From Armatimonas rosea (GTDB lineage: Bacteria > Armatimonadota > Armatimonadia > Armatimonadales > Armatimonadaceae): a stretch of DNA of 64,000 nucleotides. The notes below the pieces were generated by a model. It saw nothing but the letters and a program-made list of their open reading frames with translations. It was not told the origin of the DNA and did not search any database. Below, piece after piece: positions 1 to 10,704 of this stretch (position 1 is its first letter; the number at the start of each line of letters is the position of its first letter). The position numbers were made by a program, and so were the translations under genes. Location: positions 744,001-808,000 of the forward strand of contig NZ_JACHGW010000003.1 of the NCBI RefSeq assembly GCF_014202505.1, given 5' to 3'.

Positions 1-258
1 GCCTCTTTCGTCCTTGAGGATCGGGAAGTCGGTCAGGGGACCCCAGGTAACGTTGTCCCACTCAGAGTTCAGGGTCAGGTGCAGGCCGATACAGAGGCCG
101 GGAATCCCGCGCAGGCGCTCCGCGGCATCGTCGAACGCGGGGCCACAGGCCATCACCGACGCATTACGCAGGACGCCAAAGCGCGCTGCCTCTTCGACCC
201 CGCGGTTGGCGGCCACACACGAGCCGGCATCGTCGCCGCGCGTGACTAGCTTAACCAC
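1..258 (-). CDS. ChbG/HpnK (YdjC-like) carbohydrate deacetylase, 5' part only
   Basis: The minus-strand frame opens at a GTG at 258 and runs off the left edge, so only about 86 N-terminal residues are visible. Residues 3-13 read [11 protein letters not shown], matching the N-terminal metal-binding Asp-Asp motif of the YdjC/ChbG/HpnK deacetylases. [11 protein letters not shown] segment near residue 60 matches the family's metal-binding His region. These enzymes remove acetyl groups from N-acetylated sugars in a metal-dependent reaction. The start overlaps the smpB stop codon by 8 bp, and a GAGG lies about 12 nt upstream, so it is probably translationally coupled to smpB. The catalytic remainder is off-window, so substrate cannot be judged. 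Confidence 0.8.
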   Translation of the reverse strand, partial: MVKLVTRGDDAGSCVAANRGVEEAARFGVLRNASVMACGPAFDDAAERLRGIPGLCIGLHLTLNSEWDNVTWGPLTDFPILKDERG

Positions 259-733
259 GCCCAAAGACCTCGCGGCGTGCCTCCCGGTCGGCATCGCGCT
301 TGGCGATATCGTCGCGCTTGTCGTAGAGCTTCTTGCCGCGCCCCAGCCCGAGCTCCAGCTTGGCGAAGCCGCGCTCGAAGATAATCGCCAGCGGGATCAG
401 CGCGAGCCCTTTCTGCTGGGTCAGGCCCATGAGCTTGTCGATCTCTTTGCGGGTGAGCAGGAGCTTGCGCACGCGGGTCGGCTCGACATTGCTGGCGTGG
501 CCCTGGGTGAAGTGCGCGATATGCAGGTTGTGGAGCCAGAGCTCGCCCTTCTCGATGCGCGCGTAGCCGTCGGTGAGGTTGGCCTTGCCCGCCCGCAGGG
601 ACTTGACCTCGGTTCCCACGAGCACCATCCCGGCGACATAGGTCTCCTCAATGAAATACTCGTGGCGGGCGCGGCGGTTCACGGCGACGGTGCGTTTCTG
701 GCCGCTTTTCTCTTCCTTCTTGCTGGTGGACAT
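251..733 (-). CDS. smpB: SsrA-binding protein SmpB
   Basis: 160 aa, the usual SmpB length. SmpB binds tmRNA (SsrA) and delivers it to stalled ribosomes for trans-translation. The N-terminus has the conserved core ([14 protein letters not shown], then [14 protein letters not shown]) and the C-terminus the [15 protein letters not shown] stretch followed by the basic tail that enters the decoding centre. The start ATG at 733 is preceded 8 nt upstream by TATAAT with no Shine-Dalgarno site, so the transcript is probably leaderless. A ChbG-like deacetylase starts inside its stop codon. No tmRNA gene is seen in this window. Confidence 0.97.
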   Translation of the reverse strand: MSTSKKEEKSGQKRTVAVNRRARHEYFIEETYVAGMVLVGTEVKSLRAGKANLTDGYARIEKGELWLHNLHIAHFTQGHASNVEPTRVRKLLLTRKEIDKLMGLTQQKGLALIPLAIIFERGFAKLELGLGRGKKLYDKRDDIAKRDADREARREVFGRG

Positions 734-741
734 GGGATTTG

Positions 742-747
742 ATTATA
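742..747 (-). promoter_or_regulatory. -10 hexamer of smpB
   Basis: A perfect TATAAT on the minus strand ends 8 nt before the smpB ATG. This spacing places the expected transcription start at or next to the start codon. No clear -35 was found. Confidence 0.6.
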
Positions 748-768
748 CCGCGCTCGAACCCAACCCAG

Positions 769-789
769 CCCTCCCTGCGGCAGGGAGGG
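769..789. repeat. Short G/C hairpin between smpB and the esterase
   Basis: A perfect 9-bp stem (CCCTCCCTG/CAGGGAGGG) with a CGG loop. No T-tract follows, so it is not a standard terminator. It resembles the C5G/CG5 hairpins elsewhere in the window but differs in sequence. Confidence 0.5.
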
Positions 790-820
790 GGGATGTGAGG
801 AACGAGCAGCCGGGTGGGTT

Positions 821-2044
821 CTATCGGGGGATCGGCTTGCCTTGACGGAGCGCGGGGAGCCAGTCCTGGTAGCAGCGCTTGTCGTAGGGGGCTTGGGAGC
901 CGTTTTCGTTCTGGTGGCCGGAGATCGGGAGGATCACAACTTCTTTGGGGCCGCGCATCTGGTTGGCGGCGGCGAAGATTCCCGCCGGGGGGCAGGTCTC
1001 GTCGATTAGGCCGCAGCCGATCAGCACGGGGCAGGTGATACGCGATGCAAAGTTGGCGACATCGTAGTAGCGGGCGGCCTCACGCACTTTCTTTTCGTCT
1101 TTGCCTTGCGCATTGAAGACCCACATCGGCCAGCCGGGCATGCGGCCGGAGTCGGGGCCGAGCATGTCGCAGCCGGCGGGGACATTGGCGAGCGCGGCGG
1201 TGATCTTGGGGTGGAAGCCCGCGGTCATCAGCGACTGCAAGCCGCCCTGGCTCGTGCCCATGACAACGAGTGTTTTTCCGTCCCAGTCCGGGTGCTCCGT
1301 GAGGTACTGCGCGGCGCGGTAGCAGGACAGATACATCCGCAAGAAGTAGCTCGTCTCCGGGCTGTCGTTGCCGATCGCGGGGTAGTTGTTGAGCGGCCCC
1401 TTGCTCTGCGCCTCATAAAACGCGGGCGGCTGGTCGAAGGGGATATCGTGGGGCATGACATTGAGGGTCAGCCAGCCCTCGGCGGCGCGGTCGGTGGCCC
1501 AGTTTTTGGGGAGCCCGTAGACCCCGGCCCACTGGACAATCAAGAGCGCGGGGAGCTTGGTCTGCCCGGCGGGCTGGGCGAGCTGCGCGCGGATCTTGGT
1601 GCCACGGATATTGTCCATCGTGAGCTTGGAGTAGAGAACCCCCGCCCGCCCCGACGGCTGCCGCTCCAGCTGGGGATTGGCAGGGACGCGCTCCAGCTCT
1701 CGCACCTTTGCGGCCCAGAAGGCATCGAAGTCGGCGGGGCGCTTGGCCGAGAGCGCGATCTTCTCCGGGGCCGCCACTGCGCCCCCTCGGCTTCGGGAGC
1801 CCTGGACCACCAAGAGAAGCGTCCCCGGCTCGTCGAAGCGCGCCTCTACCTGGCCCTTGCCGCCACTCAGCACCATGCTGCCCTTGCTTATCTCGGTGAG
1901 GCCGCCTTTTTTGACGACATAGTCGAGCTTCTCGGGCGGAGTTCCCTCGCCGGCCCAGACAATGCTCCAGCGCACGGTCTCCCCAACCCGGTAGACTCCC
2001 GTGGCATGATCCGCCGTGATCACATAACGCGCCCCTTGCTGCAT
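821..2044 (-). CDS. Acetyl-xylan esterase / cephalosporin-C-deacetylase-like alpha/beta hydrolase
   Basis: 407 aa. A non-catalytic beta-rich N-terminal region (about residues 1-110) precedes an alpha/beta-hydrolase domain of the AXE1 family. The nucleophile elbow GTSQGG is near residue 265; the acid Asp lies in GLIDETCPP and the catalytic His in ISGHQN near the C-terminus, giving a complete Ser-Asp-His set. Such enzymes remove acetyl groups from xylan or other acetylated sugars. The ATG at 2044 is fixed by a strong GGGAGGTAG Shine-Dalgarno just upstream. No signal peptide is evident at this start. The gene begins about 20 nt after the tRNA-Gly terminator hairpin. The substrate is inferred from the family. 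Confidence 0.85.
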   Translation of the reverse strand: MQQGARYVITADHATGVYRVGETVRWSIVWAGEGTPPEKLDYVVKKGGLTEISKGSMVLSGGKGQVEARFDEPGTLLLVVQGSRSRGGAVAAPEKIALSAKRPADFDAFWAAKVRELERVPANPQLERQPSGRAGVLYSKLTMDNIRGTKIRAQLAQPAGQTKLPALLIVQWAGVYGLPKNWATDRAAEGWLTLNVMPHDIPFDQPPAFYEAQSKGPLNNYPAIGNDSPETSYFLRMYLSCYRAAQYLTEHPDWDGKTLVVMGTSQGGLQSLMTAGFHPKITAALANVPAGCDMLGPDSGRMPGWPMWVFNAQGKDEKKVREAARYYDVANFASRITCPVLIGCGLIDETCPPAGIFAAANQMRGPKEVVILPISGHQNENGSQAPYDKRCYQDWLPALRQGKPIPR

Positions 2045-2063
2045 TCCCTACCTCCCAAAAACA

Positions 2064-2092
2064 AAAGCCCTCTGGTTTTAACAGAGGGCTTT
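2064..2092 (-). terminator. Rho-independent terminator of tRNA-Gly
   Basis: An 11-bp perfect stem (AAAGCCCTCTG and its complement) with a 7-nt loop is followed on the minus strand by a run of T broken by one G. It lies 4 nt past the tRNA 3' end. Confidence 0.85.
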
Positions 2093-2096
2093 GAGA

Positions 2097-2167
2097 GCGG
2101 GAGACGAGACTCGAACTCGCGACATTTTGCTTGGGAAGCAAACGCTCTACCACTGAACTACTCCCGC
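2097..2167 (-). tRNA. tRNA-Gly (anticodon CCC)
   Basis: A 71-nt cloverleaf on the minus strand. The 7-bp acceptor stem is GCGGGAG/CTCCCGC; the D arm reads AGTTCAGTGGTAGAGC; the anticodon stem TTTGC/GCAAA encloses loop TTCCCAA (anticodon CCC); the T loop is GTTCGAGTC. CCA is not encoded. The body is typical of bacterial tRNA-Gly. Confidence 0.95.
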
Positions 2168-2223
2168 AGTGAAGTGAATTGTACCGGCTTTTTGCGGGGT
2201 GCGCAAGGTATTCGTTGCCGGAC

Positions 2224-2327
2224 GAACGAGTCTTCTGGCTTAAAAGGGCAACGGCTACCTCCGTAGCCAAACAGACTTGTTGCCTGTGCAGGCAGGCGTG
2301 CGCCCTCTTAAGCCCAGAGACTCGTTC
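2224..2327. repeat. Palindromic mobile-like element A (REPIN-like)
   Basis: Two 26-bp arms in inverted orientation (2224-2249 and 2302-2327; core GAACGAGTCT..GGCTTAA.AGGGC with a few mismatches) enclose two small hairpins: GGCTAC/GTAGCC at 2253-2268 and GCCTG/CAGGC at 2282-2293. The right arm ends directly against the stop codon of the next minus-strand gene. The architecture matches the element at 26960-27079, although the sequence differs. This is the only content of the spacer between the tRNA and that gene. Confidence 0.7.
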
Positions 2328-3053
2328 TCAGGGGTAGACCCGTTTCCCGGTCCAGTCCCGGTTGGGTTCTTCGTCGCCGCTGCCCCACTTCCCCGAAAAC
2401 GACTCGCCATCGTCGCTGAGGACAAACCAGCCCCGGCCACTGGAGCTGTCGTGCTCGGTCCAGGTGAAGGTGAGCCGATCCCCGCTCAAGGTGCCGACAA
2501 GCACGCCCTCGCTCGACGGATAGGTACCGGTGACGCGGTTGCCGTGAATCTCCAGGGTGAGCTCGCCGAAGGTCGCGCTCCACTTTCCGGCGAAGGTGCG
2601 TGTCCCGCGGCGGGTGAGCAGGTAGACCGGCTGGAGCTTGAGGGCATCCTTGACTGCCTGCGCGGGGCCATCGGGGAGCTGTGTGGCGAGGATCTCGGAC
2701 TTACCCTCCTCCACCGCCCCGACCGTCCCGTAGAGTTGCGCCAGGCCCATGGCGTACTTGGCGACCTCATCGCCGGTCCAGCGCTTGCCCCGAGGCGCGG
2801 GCGGGAGCCAGAGCTTGACCCAGCTTGCGCCGCCGGGAATCGCCTGCACGAGCTCCGTCAGCCACGGCTCGATCTGGCTGGCAGCGCTGGCGGTCTGGCG
2901 CGGCGCGACAAGGCGCGCACCGGAGAGCGTGGAGTCGGCGAAGAGGCGGACAGTGGCCTGCTGGCTCACCTCACGAAGGAGCGAGTCCAGCGCGCGGAGG
3001 GTGGCAGGGGCTTGGTCCTGCAAGAGCACAATCGCGGGAATCGGGAGTAGCAT
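2328..3053 (-). CDS. Uncharacterised protein with C-terminal beta-rich domain
   Basis: 241 aa, family not recognised. The first residues (MLLPIPAIVLLQ) are hydrophobic but short, so export is uncertain. Residues about 155-235 alternate short beta-prone segments (GKWSATFGELTLEIHG, GTLSGDRLTFTWTE, SFSGKWGSGDEEP) in the manner of small lipocalin-like beta domains that recur in secreted bacterial proteins. It lies 9 bp downstream of the larger gene ending at 3063, in the same direction, and is probably co-transcribed. Its stop codon touches the right arm of the palindromic element. Confidence 0.7.
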   Translation of the reverse strand: MLLPIPAIVLLQDQAPATLRALDSLLREVSQQATVRLFADSTLSGARLVAPRQTASAASQIEPWLTELVQAIPGGASWVKLWLPPAPRGKRWTGDEVAKYAMGLAQLYGTVGAVEEGKSEILATQLPDGPAQAVKDALKLQPVYLLTRRGTRTFAGKWSATFGELTLEIHGNRVTGTYPSSEGVLVGTLSGDRLTFTWTEHDSSSGRGWFVLSDDGESFSGKWGSGDEEPNRDWTGKRVYP

Positions 3054-3062
3054 GGGCGTACC

Positions 3063-4454
3063 TCACTTGACAATGGTTAGTCCCAAGACGACGGGCGGAA
3101 GGTTCATAGGCAGCGCCCACGAGACCTCTAAAACCTCTCCAAAGTGCGAGTCGGTGATCACGGCGAGCTTTTTCTCTCCCAGGGGCGCTTCCAGCTTGAC
3201 CCGGAGGCCGCTGAGGTTCCAGGTCGAGCCGCCGAGCGCACAGCCGGGCGCGTGCAAGAGAAGGCGGAGCCGCTCACTGCTCCGCTTGGGAAGGGATACT
3301 TGGAGCGCCTCCCCGACAAGCTTGACTTCAGCGCCATTGGTGCCGTGGACAAGGAGCCAGCCCGTGCCACCATCGGGGAGGCGCCAGTGGATCGTCCCCG
3401 GCGCGTGCTGCTCCCAGGCGCGCGTCAGCCCCGTGGTCGCGCCCATCATCCAGGTCTTCTCTAGGACACACTGCACGGGAAAGACCTTCCCGGCGCGGGG
3501 CACCTTGCGCTCCAAGCGACGCGGTTTGTCAAAGGCCTTGAAGTGTGCGAGGGCATCGGGGGGGCAGCGCAGGCCGAGCGCCAGAAACATCGGGACATAG
3601 GCCCACTCAAAGCTCCGGTTGCGCCAGTCCGCCGGCGCGGGCGCGGTTTTCTTGTCCTGGGTGAGGAGCAGGATCGCTACCCCCGTGATGGCGGTGTACT
3701 GCACCATGTCCATGCCGTAGGCGCGGGTAAACGGCCCGCAGAGATTGCGCAAGCCCGCGTGGTAGAGCTGCGCCGTGTCGCGCCAGAACGCCGCCTCCAT
3801 GGCGATTGCCGCTGTGCGGCTCTCTTTGGACGGCGACAGCTCGCGCCAGAGCGCTAGGCCCATGGCATCGACCCCGCCGTAGGTAGGGGAGTTGTCCTCG
3901 GTGAAGGTCTGGAAGCGATTAAACAGCTCGGTGACCTTCTGCGCCTTCTCCCGCCCGAGCCCCGCAAAGTCTGGCCAGTTCAGCTTCGCCCCGACCCACT
4001 CCATCAAGAACGCACTCATCAGGGCAATATTGGTGTACTCCGGCCCGACATTGCGATGGACAGCGCCGTCCGCCGCGATCACCAGGGCTTCGTCGATCTT
4101 CTTGATCAGCGCCGGGGGCAGGAGCTTGCCGTAGCGCTCCCGCGCCACAATCAGCCCCACCCCGATAAACTCGCGCCAGTTGTGGTCCAGCTTGCGGTCT
4201 TTCTGGCTCGTGCTGCCCGGCCAGACTCCGAGCCACTCCCCCGGCTCGCGCTTCTGCAAGCCCACCAGCGCCTCCAGCACCGCCGCCGCCCGCGCCGCAT
4301 CGCTCTGCCGGTTGCGGATCAGCAGTCCCACCGCAAGATAGACCGCTGAGCGGGTGCCCTTTTGGTCCAGAAATGCCTGTGTCTGCGTCGGAGTCCACGC
4401 CGCGCCGGGTGCGGGGAGGAGGAAGTCTAAAAGCTCAGCTTCGAGTGGTGTCAT
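3063..4454 (-). CDS. Uncharacterised (alpha/alpha)-barrel-like protein, possible polysaccharide-lyase fold
   Basis: 463 aa. The N-terminal roughly 300 residues are helical with repeated aromatic/acidic segments (HNWREFIGVGLIV, GPEYTNIALMSAFLMEW, NSPTYGGVDAMGLALW), as in (alpha/alpha)n toroid glycosidases and lyases. The C-terminal third is beta-rich (TGWLLVHG, LRVKLEAPLGEKKLAVIT), resembling the beta-sandwich that follows such toroids. No signal peptide is seen. Catalytic residues cannot be assigned. The neighbouring deacetylases make a role in polysaccharide metabolism plausible, but this is inference. Confidence 0.75.
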   Translation of the reverse strand: MTPLEAELLDFLLPAPGAAWTPTQTQAFLDQKGTRSAVYLAVGLLIRNRQSDAARAAAVLEALVGLQKREPGEWLGVWPGSTSQKDRKLDHNWREFIGVGLIVARERYGKLLPPALIKKIDEALVIAADGAVHRNVGPEYTNIALMSAFLMEWVGAKLNWPDFAGLGREKAQKVTELFNRFQTFTEDNSPTYGGVDAMGLALWRELSPSKESRTAAIAMEAAFWRDTAQLYHAGLRNLCGPFTRAYGMDMVQYTAITGVAILLLTQDKKTAPAPADWRNRSFEWAYVPMFLALGLRCPPDALAHFKAFDKPRRLERKVPRAGKVFPVQCVLEKTWMMGATTGLTRAWEQHAPGTIHWRLPDGGTGWLLVHGTNGAEVKLVGEALQVSLPKRSSERLRLLLHAPGCALGGSTWNLSGLRVKLEAPLGEKKLAVITDSHFGEVLEVSWALPMNLPPVVLGLTIVK

Positions 4455-4489
4455 GGGGTTATTCTTCGTCTTTCTGCTCCACGCTTCGT

Positions 4490-4822
4490 TTACAATTCCG
4501 CTTGGAGAAGTGCTTTGGCTTTTTTACGTGCGCTCTCTGGATCAAAAGGATGCACCCTACCCTCATCAATGGCAAAGTATGCCGCATCTAGAGCTATTGT
4601 GTCTTCTAACGCATCTAGAAGCTCTTCGATGAGGGGATCGTTGAAGTCTGCGGGAACAACAAAAAGGCCCTCTGCCAAGCCGATGGGGCGCTTTGCCGGA
4701 CGGGGAAGAGGTGCCGTTACCTCCTCTTTGAGACTGTTTAGGATCAGTGTTGCAAGCTCCAGCCGCTCCTCAGGGGAGAGCTGTTTAATCTCGTTACCGT
4801 AGCGCTCGACAATATTGACCAT
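4490..4822 (-). CDS. Antitoxin-like protein (DUF2281/VapB-like), no adjacent toxin
   Basis: 110 aa. The N-terminal half has LSPEERLELATLILNSL followed by a GLAEGLFVVPADFNDPLIEE stretch, which is the typical tail of small VapB/DUF2281 antitoxins that normally overlap a PIN-domain toxin gene. Here no PIN ORF follows; the protein instead extends about 40 residues (LDAAYFAIDEGRVHPFDPE). The next genes are the barrel-like protein downstream and an Mrr nuclease upstream. This stretch is more A+T-rich by eye than its surroundings, consistent with transfer. Confidence 0.65.
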   Translation of the reverse strand: MVNIVERYGNEIKQLSPEERLELATLILNSLKEEVTAPLPRPAKRPIGLAEGLFVVPADFNDPLIEELLDALEDTIALDAAYFAIDEGRVHPFDPESARKKAKALLQAEL

Positions 4823-4854
4823 GTTGGAATACTTCCTCTACTTGATCGCTGTGC

Positions 4855-5763
4855 TTACTCGGGTTGCTCGAAGTAGTCTTGGTCGATCCGTTTAACGATG
4901 TAGGTCTCTTGAATGCCCACGCCAAGGTTGTACTCGATCATCAGCGATGCGAGGCGCTTACCATCAATCAAGATGACTTTGTACTGAGGATTCTTCTTCG
5001 CCGCTTTTTGTGCATCCTCGGTGAATGCCGAAGTCGTGAGAAGGACGCCTTTATTTGCTCCGTTGTTGACCAGGCTTCCAATGAATCCTTGAACCGCTGG
5101 ACTTCCGACATTCTCCTTCCAGCGTTTTGCCTGTAGGTAGATAATATCAAGCCCTAGACGATCTTCGTTGATGATTCCGTCTATCCCACCATCGCCGCTT
5201 TTTCCTACCGTTTTTCCTGCATCCTCACGGGAGCCACCGTAACCCATAGCCAGCATCAAATCCACGACAAGGCGCTCAAAAAAGGCAGGAGGCATCTGCT
5301 TCACTTTATCGAGAATATCCGAGGCGAGCTTCTCATTTACCTCCACCCAAATGCGCTGGAGGGTCTCTTCAGGAGTTTCTAGTGGGAGTGTCGGGGCAGC
5401 GGTTGCTGCTGGTGTTTTGGCTTTAGTTTTATTCTTGAAGGCGACAAACTCGGGGAATTGATCTAAAAACTTCCCATCGATCTTGGCAGGTGGATCCGTT
5501 AGAACTTTCTGACCCTGGGCAGTAATTTTCACCATACCTTTACTTGGTGATTCAATCAATCCCGCTTGTTTTAAGTAGGACTTTGCCCACCCTATTCTGC
5601 TGACGTAGGTTGCTATGCCGCTTGGGATTGTCTCTGCTTTATCGGAGGGGGTGAGCTTAAATTCTTGGGCCAGCTCGTCGCAAACTACTTTCAAAGGCTT
5701 TGGAGCAGTAGCGACGCATTTCAGGAGTGGCAGCATGAACGTCTGGTAATCTGGGACAGGCAT
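4855..5763 (-). CDS. mrr: Mrr-type restriction endonuclease
   Basis: 302 aa. The N-terminal roughly 95 residues form an Mrr_N winged-helix-like region (LKVVCDELAQEFKLTPSDK, TYVSRIGWAKSYLKQAGLI). A linker rich in Lys/Ala/Pro/Thr follows, then the PD-(D/E)XK Mrr_cat domain (GDGGIDGIINEDRLGLDIIY, then LQAKRW, with active-site D and QAK). Mrr enzymes are type IV-like nucleases that cut methylated DNA. No cognate methyltransferase is present, which fits a modification-dependent enzyme. The gene is more A+T-rich than the flanking dnaE and hydrolase genes, suggesting horizontal acquisition. Confidence 0.92.
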   Translation of the reverse strand: MPVPDYQTFMLPLLKCVATAPKPLKVVCDELAQEFKLTPSDKAETIPSGIATYVSRIGWAKSYLKQAGLIESPSKGMVKITAQGQKVLTDPPAKIDGKFLDQFPEFVAFKNKTKAKTPAATAAPTLPLETPEETLQRIWVEVNEKLASDILDKVKQMPPAFFERLVVDLMLAMGYGGSREDAGKTVGKSGDGGIDGIINEDRLGLDIIYLQAKRWKENVGSPAVQGFIGSLVNNGANKGVLLTTSAFTEDAQKAAKKNPQYKVILIDGKRLASLMIEYNLGVGIQETYIVKRIDQDYFEQPE

Positions 5764-5771
5764 AGCGTATT

Positions 5772-9326
<3,555 letters not shown>

Positions 9327-9332
9327 GCGGCC

Positions 9333-9338
9333 ATTATA
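9333..9338 (-). promoter_or_regulatory. -10 hexamer of dnaE
   Basis: Perfect TATAAT on the minus strand, preceded by CGG, ending 6 nt before the dnaE ATG at 9326. No Shine-Dalgarno sequence intervenes. Confidence 0.6.
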
Positions 9339-9340
9339 CC

Positions 9341-9392
9341 GGGCGAATCGGCGATTTCCCTGGGCGGTAAGACCGATAAATCGGCCTAGGGA
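9341..9392. repeat. Cluster of nested palindromes upstream of dnaE
   Basis: Contains AATCG-G-CGATT (9346-9356), CCGAT-AA-ATCGG (9373-9384) and an outer imperfect pair TTCCCTGGGC/GCCTAGGGAG. The outer right arm carries the TAG stop (9386-9388) of the hypothetical gene. The cluster may act as that gene's terminator or be another interspersed palindrome. Confidence 0.5.
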
Positions 9393-10165
9393 GACGGAGG
9401 CGATTGAGGATTTGCGAAGCCCGTTAGAGTATCGTTCGGTGTGGTGCTGTCGTGGGAGTAGAAGACGACCTTGACGGGATTTCCGAAGACGGACTCTAGG
9501 ATTTTCTCCTGGTGCAGGCGGCGAGCTAGCTCGATGTAGTGCGTAAAAAGAACTTCGGTGTCGCCCATGAAGCTTAAGAAGGCATCGCGAAAGGGATGTC
9601 CGGGCAGGGTCACGGTGAGGGGAGTAAAGCGCGGGAGAGCACTCGGCTCTGCGTGGCACTCCACGGAGAGGGAGACCTCCTGGTTGTAGGTAAAGGAGAC
9701 GTGTGTGATCGGCCCCTCCCAAGCACGGAGAACCTCCAGCACCGAATCGTAGAGGGTGGGCTCAAAGGAGCTAATCTGGTCGTGGTAGAGCGTGTTGGCG
9801 CGGAGCCAGGTGGCGAAGTCGGCAAAGTCACAGAGGCCCGAGGTAGTGAGCTGGCGGACTCCTGGAAAGCTGGCGGGATCGTCGAGGACGCGGTCGCAGT
9901 CGGGGAGCTGGAGACAGAAGACCTCCTCGTTGTCCTCGCTTCCGGTAAGCGCATCGGCGACAACCGGGAGCCACTCGGGGGGGATGGGGAGCTGCTGGCG
10001 GAAGTAGTTCCAGCGGGCTTCGTCCGACTGGGGACCAAGCCAGCCCCAAAACATCCCGATGTAGGACTCGCCTGGTCCCATGCGCCAGTGAATGTCGTAG
10101 GGTGACGTATCTGGATATGCTTTCCAGGGAGGGATGGGGGGCTGTGAGGGATCAGGCTCTGTCAT
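9386..10165 (-). CDS. Uncharacterised cytosolic protein
   Basis: 259 aa, not recognised. The protein is acidic and Trp/Pro-rich at the N-terminus (PPIPPWKAYPDTSPYDIHW, GMFWGWLGP). No signal peptide, membrane segment or known catalytic motif is visible. The C-terminal part (VEVLFTHYIELARRLHQEK-like region, then VKVVFYSHDSTTPNDTL) looks like a mixed alpha/beta fold. Its stop codon falls in the palindrome cluster upstream of dnaE, and the gene is divergent from the HhH-like gene at 10242. Normal codon usage and a unique long frame support it being real. Confidence 0.75.
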   Translation of the reverse strand: MTEPDPSQPPIPPWKAYPDTSPYDIHWRMGPGESYIGMFWGWLGPQSDEARWNYFRQQLPIPPEWLPVVADALTGSEDNEEVFCLQLPDCDRVLDDPASFPGVRQLTTSGLCDFADFATWLRANTLYHDQISSFEPTLYDSVLEVLRAWEGPITHVSFTYNQEVSLSVECHAEPSALPRFTPLTVTLPGHPFRDAFLSFMGDTEVLFTHYIELARRLHQEKILESVFGNPVKVVFYSHDSTTPNDTLTGFANPQSPPSP

Positions 10166-10229
10166 GTGAATGATAATGAAGTGTACCTAAGAGAGGCATG
10201 GGGCCAAATAAGCGGGTGCACGGATTGGG

Positions 10230-10235
10230 TAAAAT
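10230..10235 (+). promoter_or_regulatory. -10 hexamer of the 10242 gene
   Basis: TAAAAT ends 6 nt before the ATG at 10242, the spacing seen at smpB and dnaE. Confidence 0.45.
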
Positions 10236-10241
10236 CTGGAC

Positions 10242-10601
10242 ATGAAACGCTGGCTGAGCACTCTCTTTAAGCCCGCTCCTTCTGTGCCTGCAGAGCCTCT
10301 CCCGCCGTCTCCTGATCAGCTCCGGGCTTGGGAGCTCTCGGAAGCGGAGTGGGTGCGGGAGAAGCTGATGAAGACACCGCTCAATCGGCTGATAACCATT
10401 CACGGTATCCCGGTCAAGATAAAGATGGAGCTCGCGGCGCAAGGGGTTTCCAACATTCAGGAGCTGGTTCAGAGCTGGGACACGCTTCGTATTTCTCCGC
10501 CCTATCGAGCGATGGTTGGGAGCTGGTTAGAGGAGCTACAGGATGACTTACAGAAGCAGTATGCAGAGTTTACTGCCACAAAGCCGGAACGACTTGCTTA
10601 G
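10242..10601 (+). CDS. Small helix-hairpin-helix-like protein, paralogue 1
   Basis: 119 aa, function unknown. It begins MKRWLSTLFK, continues with a Pro-rich linker (about residues 10-30), then a helical domain with WVREKL, the HhH-like turn IHGIPVKIKMELAAQGV, and a C-terminal helix ending LQKQYAEF. It aligns along its length with the 126-aa protein at 12525 (shared WV.E.L, I.GI, GI..I/LQ..., W...L). The two paralogues flank a HAF-repeat lipoprotein on the same strand. The HhH-like fold suggests nucleic-acid or protein binding, but no catalytic domain is present. Function is not assigned. Confidence 0.75.
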   Translation: MKRWLSTLFKPAPSVPAEPLPPSPDQLRAWELSEAEWVREKLMKTPLNRLITIHGIPVKIKMELAAQGVSNIQELVQSWDTLRISPPYRAMVGSWLEELQDDLQKQYAEFTATKPERLA

Positions 10602-10693
10602 AGCTCAGGCTAGCCCCCCCCCGAACTCCTAGTATCACTAGAGTCTAGAGGCTCTGAGGGAAGCTGGGGGCGAGCGGGAGGATATTTTTTTGG

Positions 10694-10699
10694 TATATT
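10694..10699 (+). promoter_or_regulatory. -10 hexamer of the HAF lipoprotein
   Basis: TATATT ends 5 nt before the ATG at 10705 and supports that start over the upstream in-frame TTG at 10690. Confidence 0.45.
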
Positions 10700-10704
10700 G
10701 CAGT

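Noticed and set aside
14-742. 242-aa plus-strand ORF over smpB
   Set aside because: Shadow of smpB and the ChbG-like gene; composition is that of the reverse strand of coding DNA and it has no family features.
1-1000. tmRNA gene next to smpB
   Set aside because: smpB is often near ssrA, but no tRNA-Ala-like ends or tag-peptide reading frame were seen around it.
9327-9722. 132-residue N-terminal extension of dnaE
   Set aside because: Overlaps the hypothetical gene at 9386, lacks similarity to DnaE, and ATG 9326 begins exactly at the PHP domain with a -10 box 6 nt upstream.
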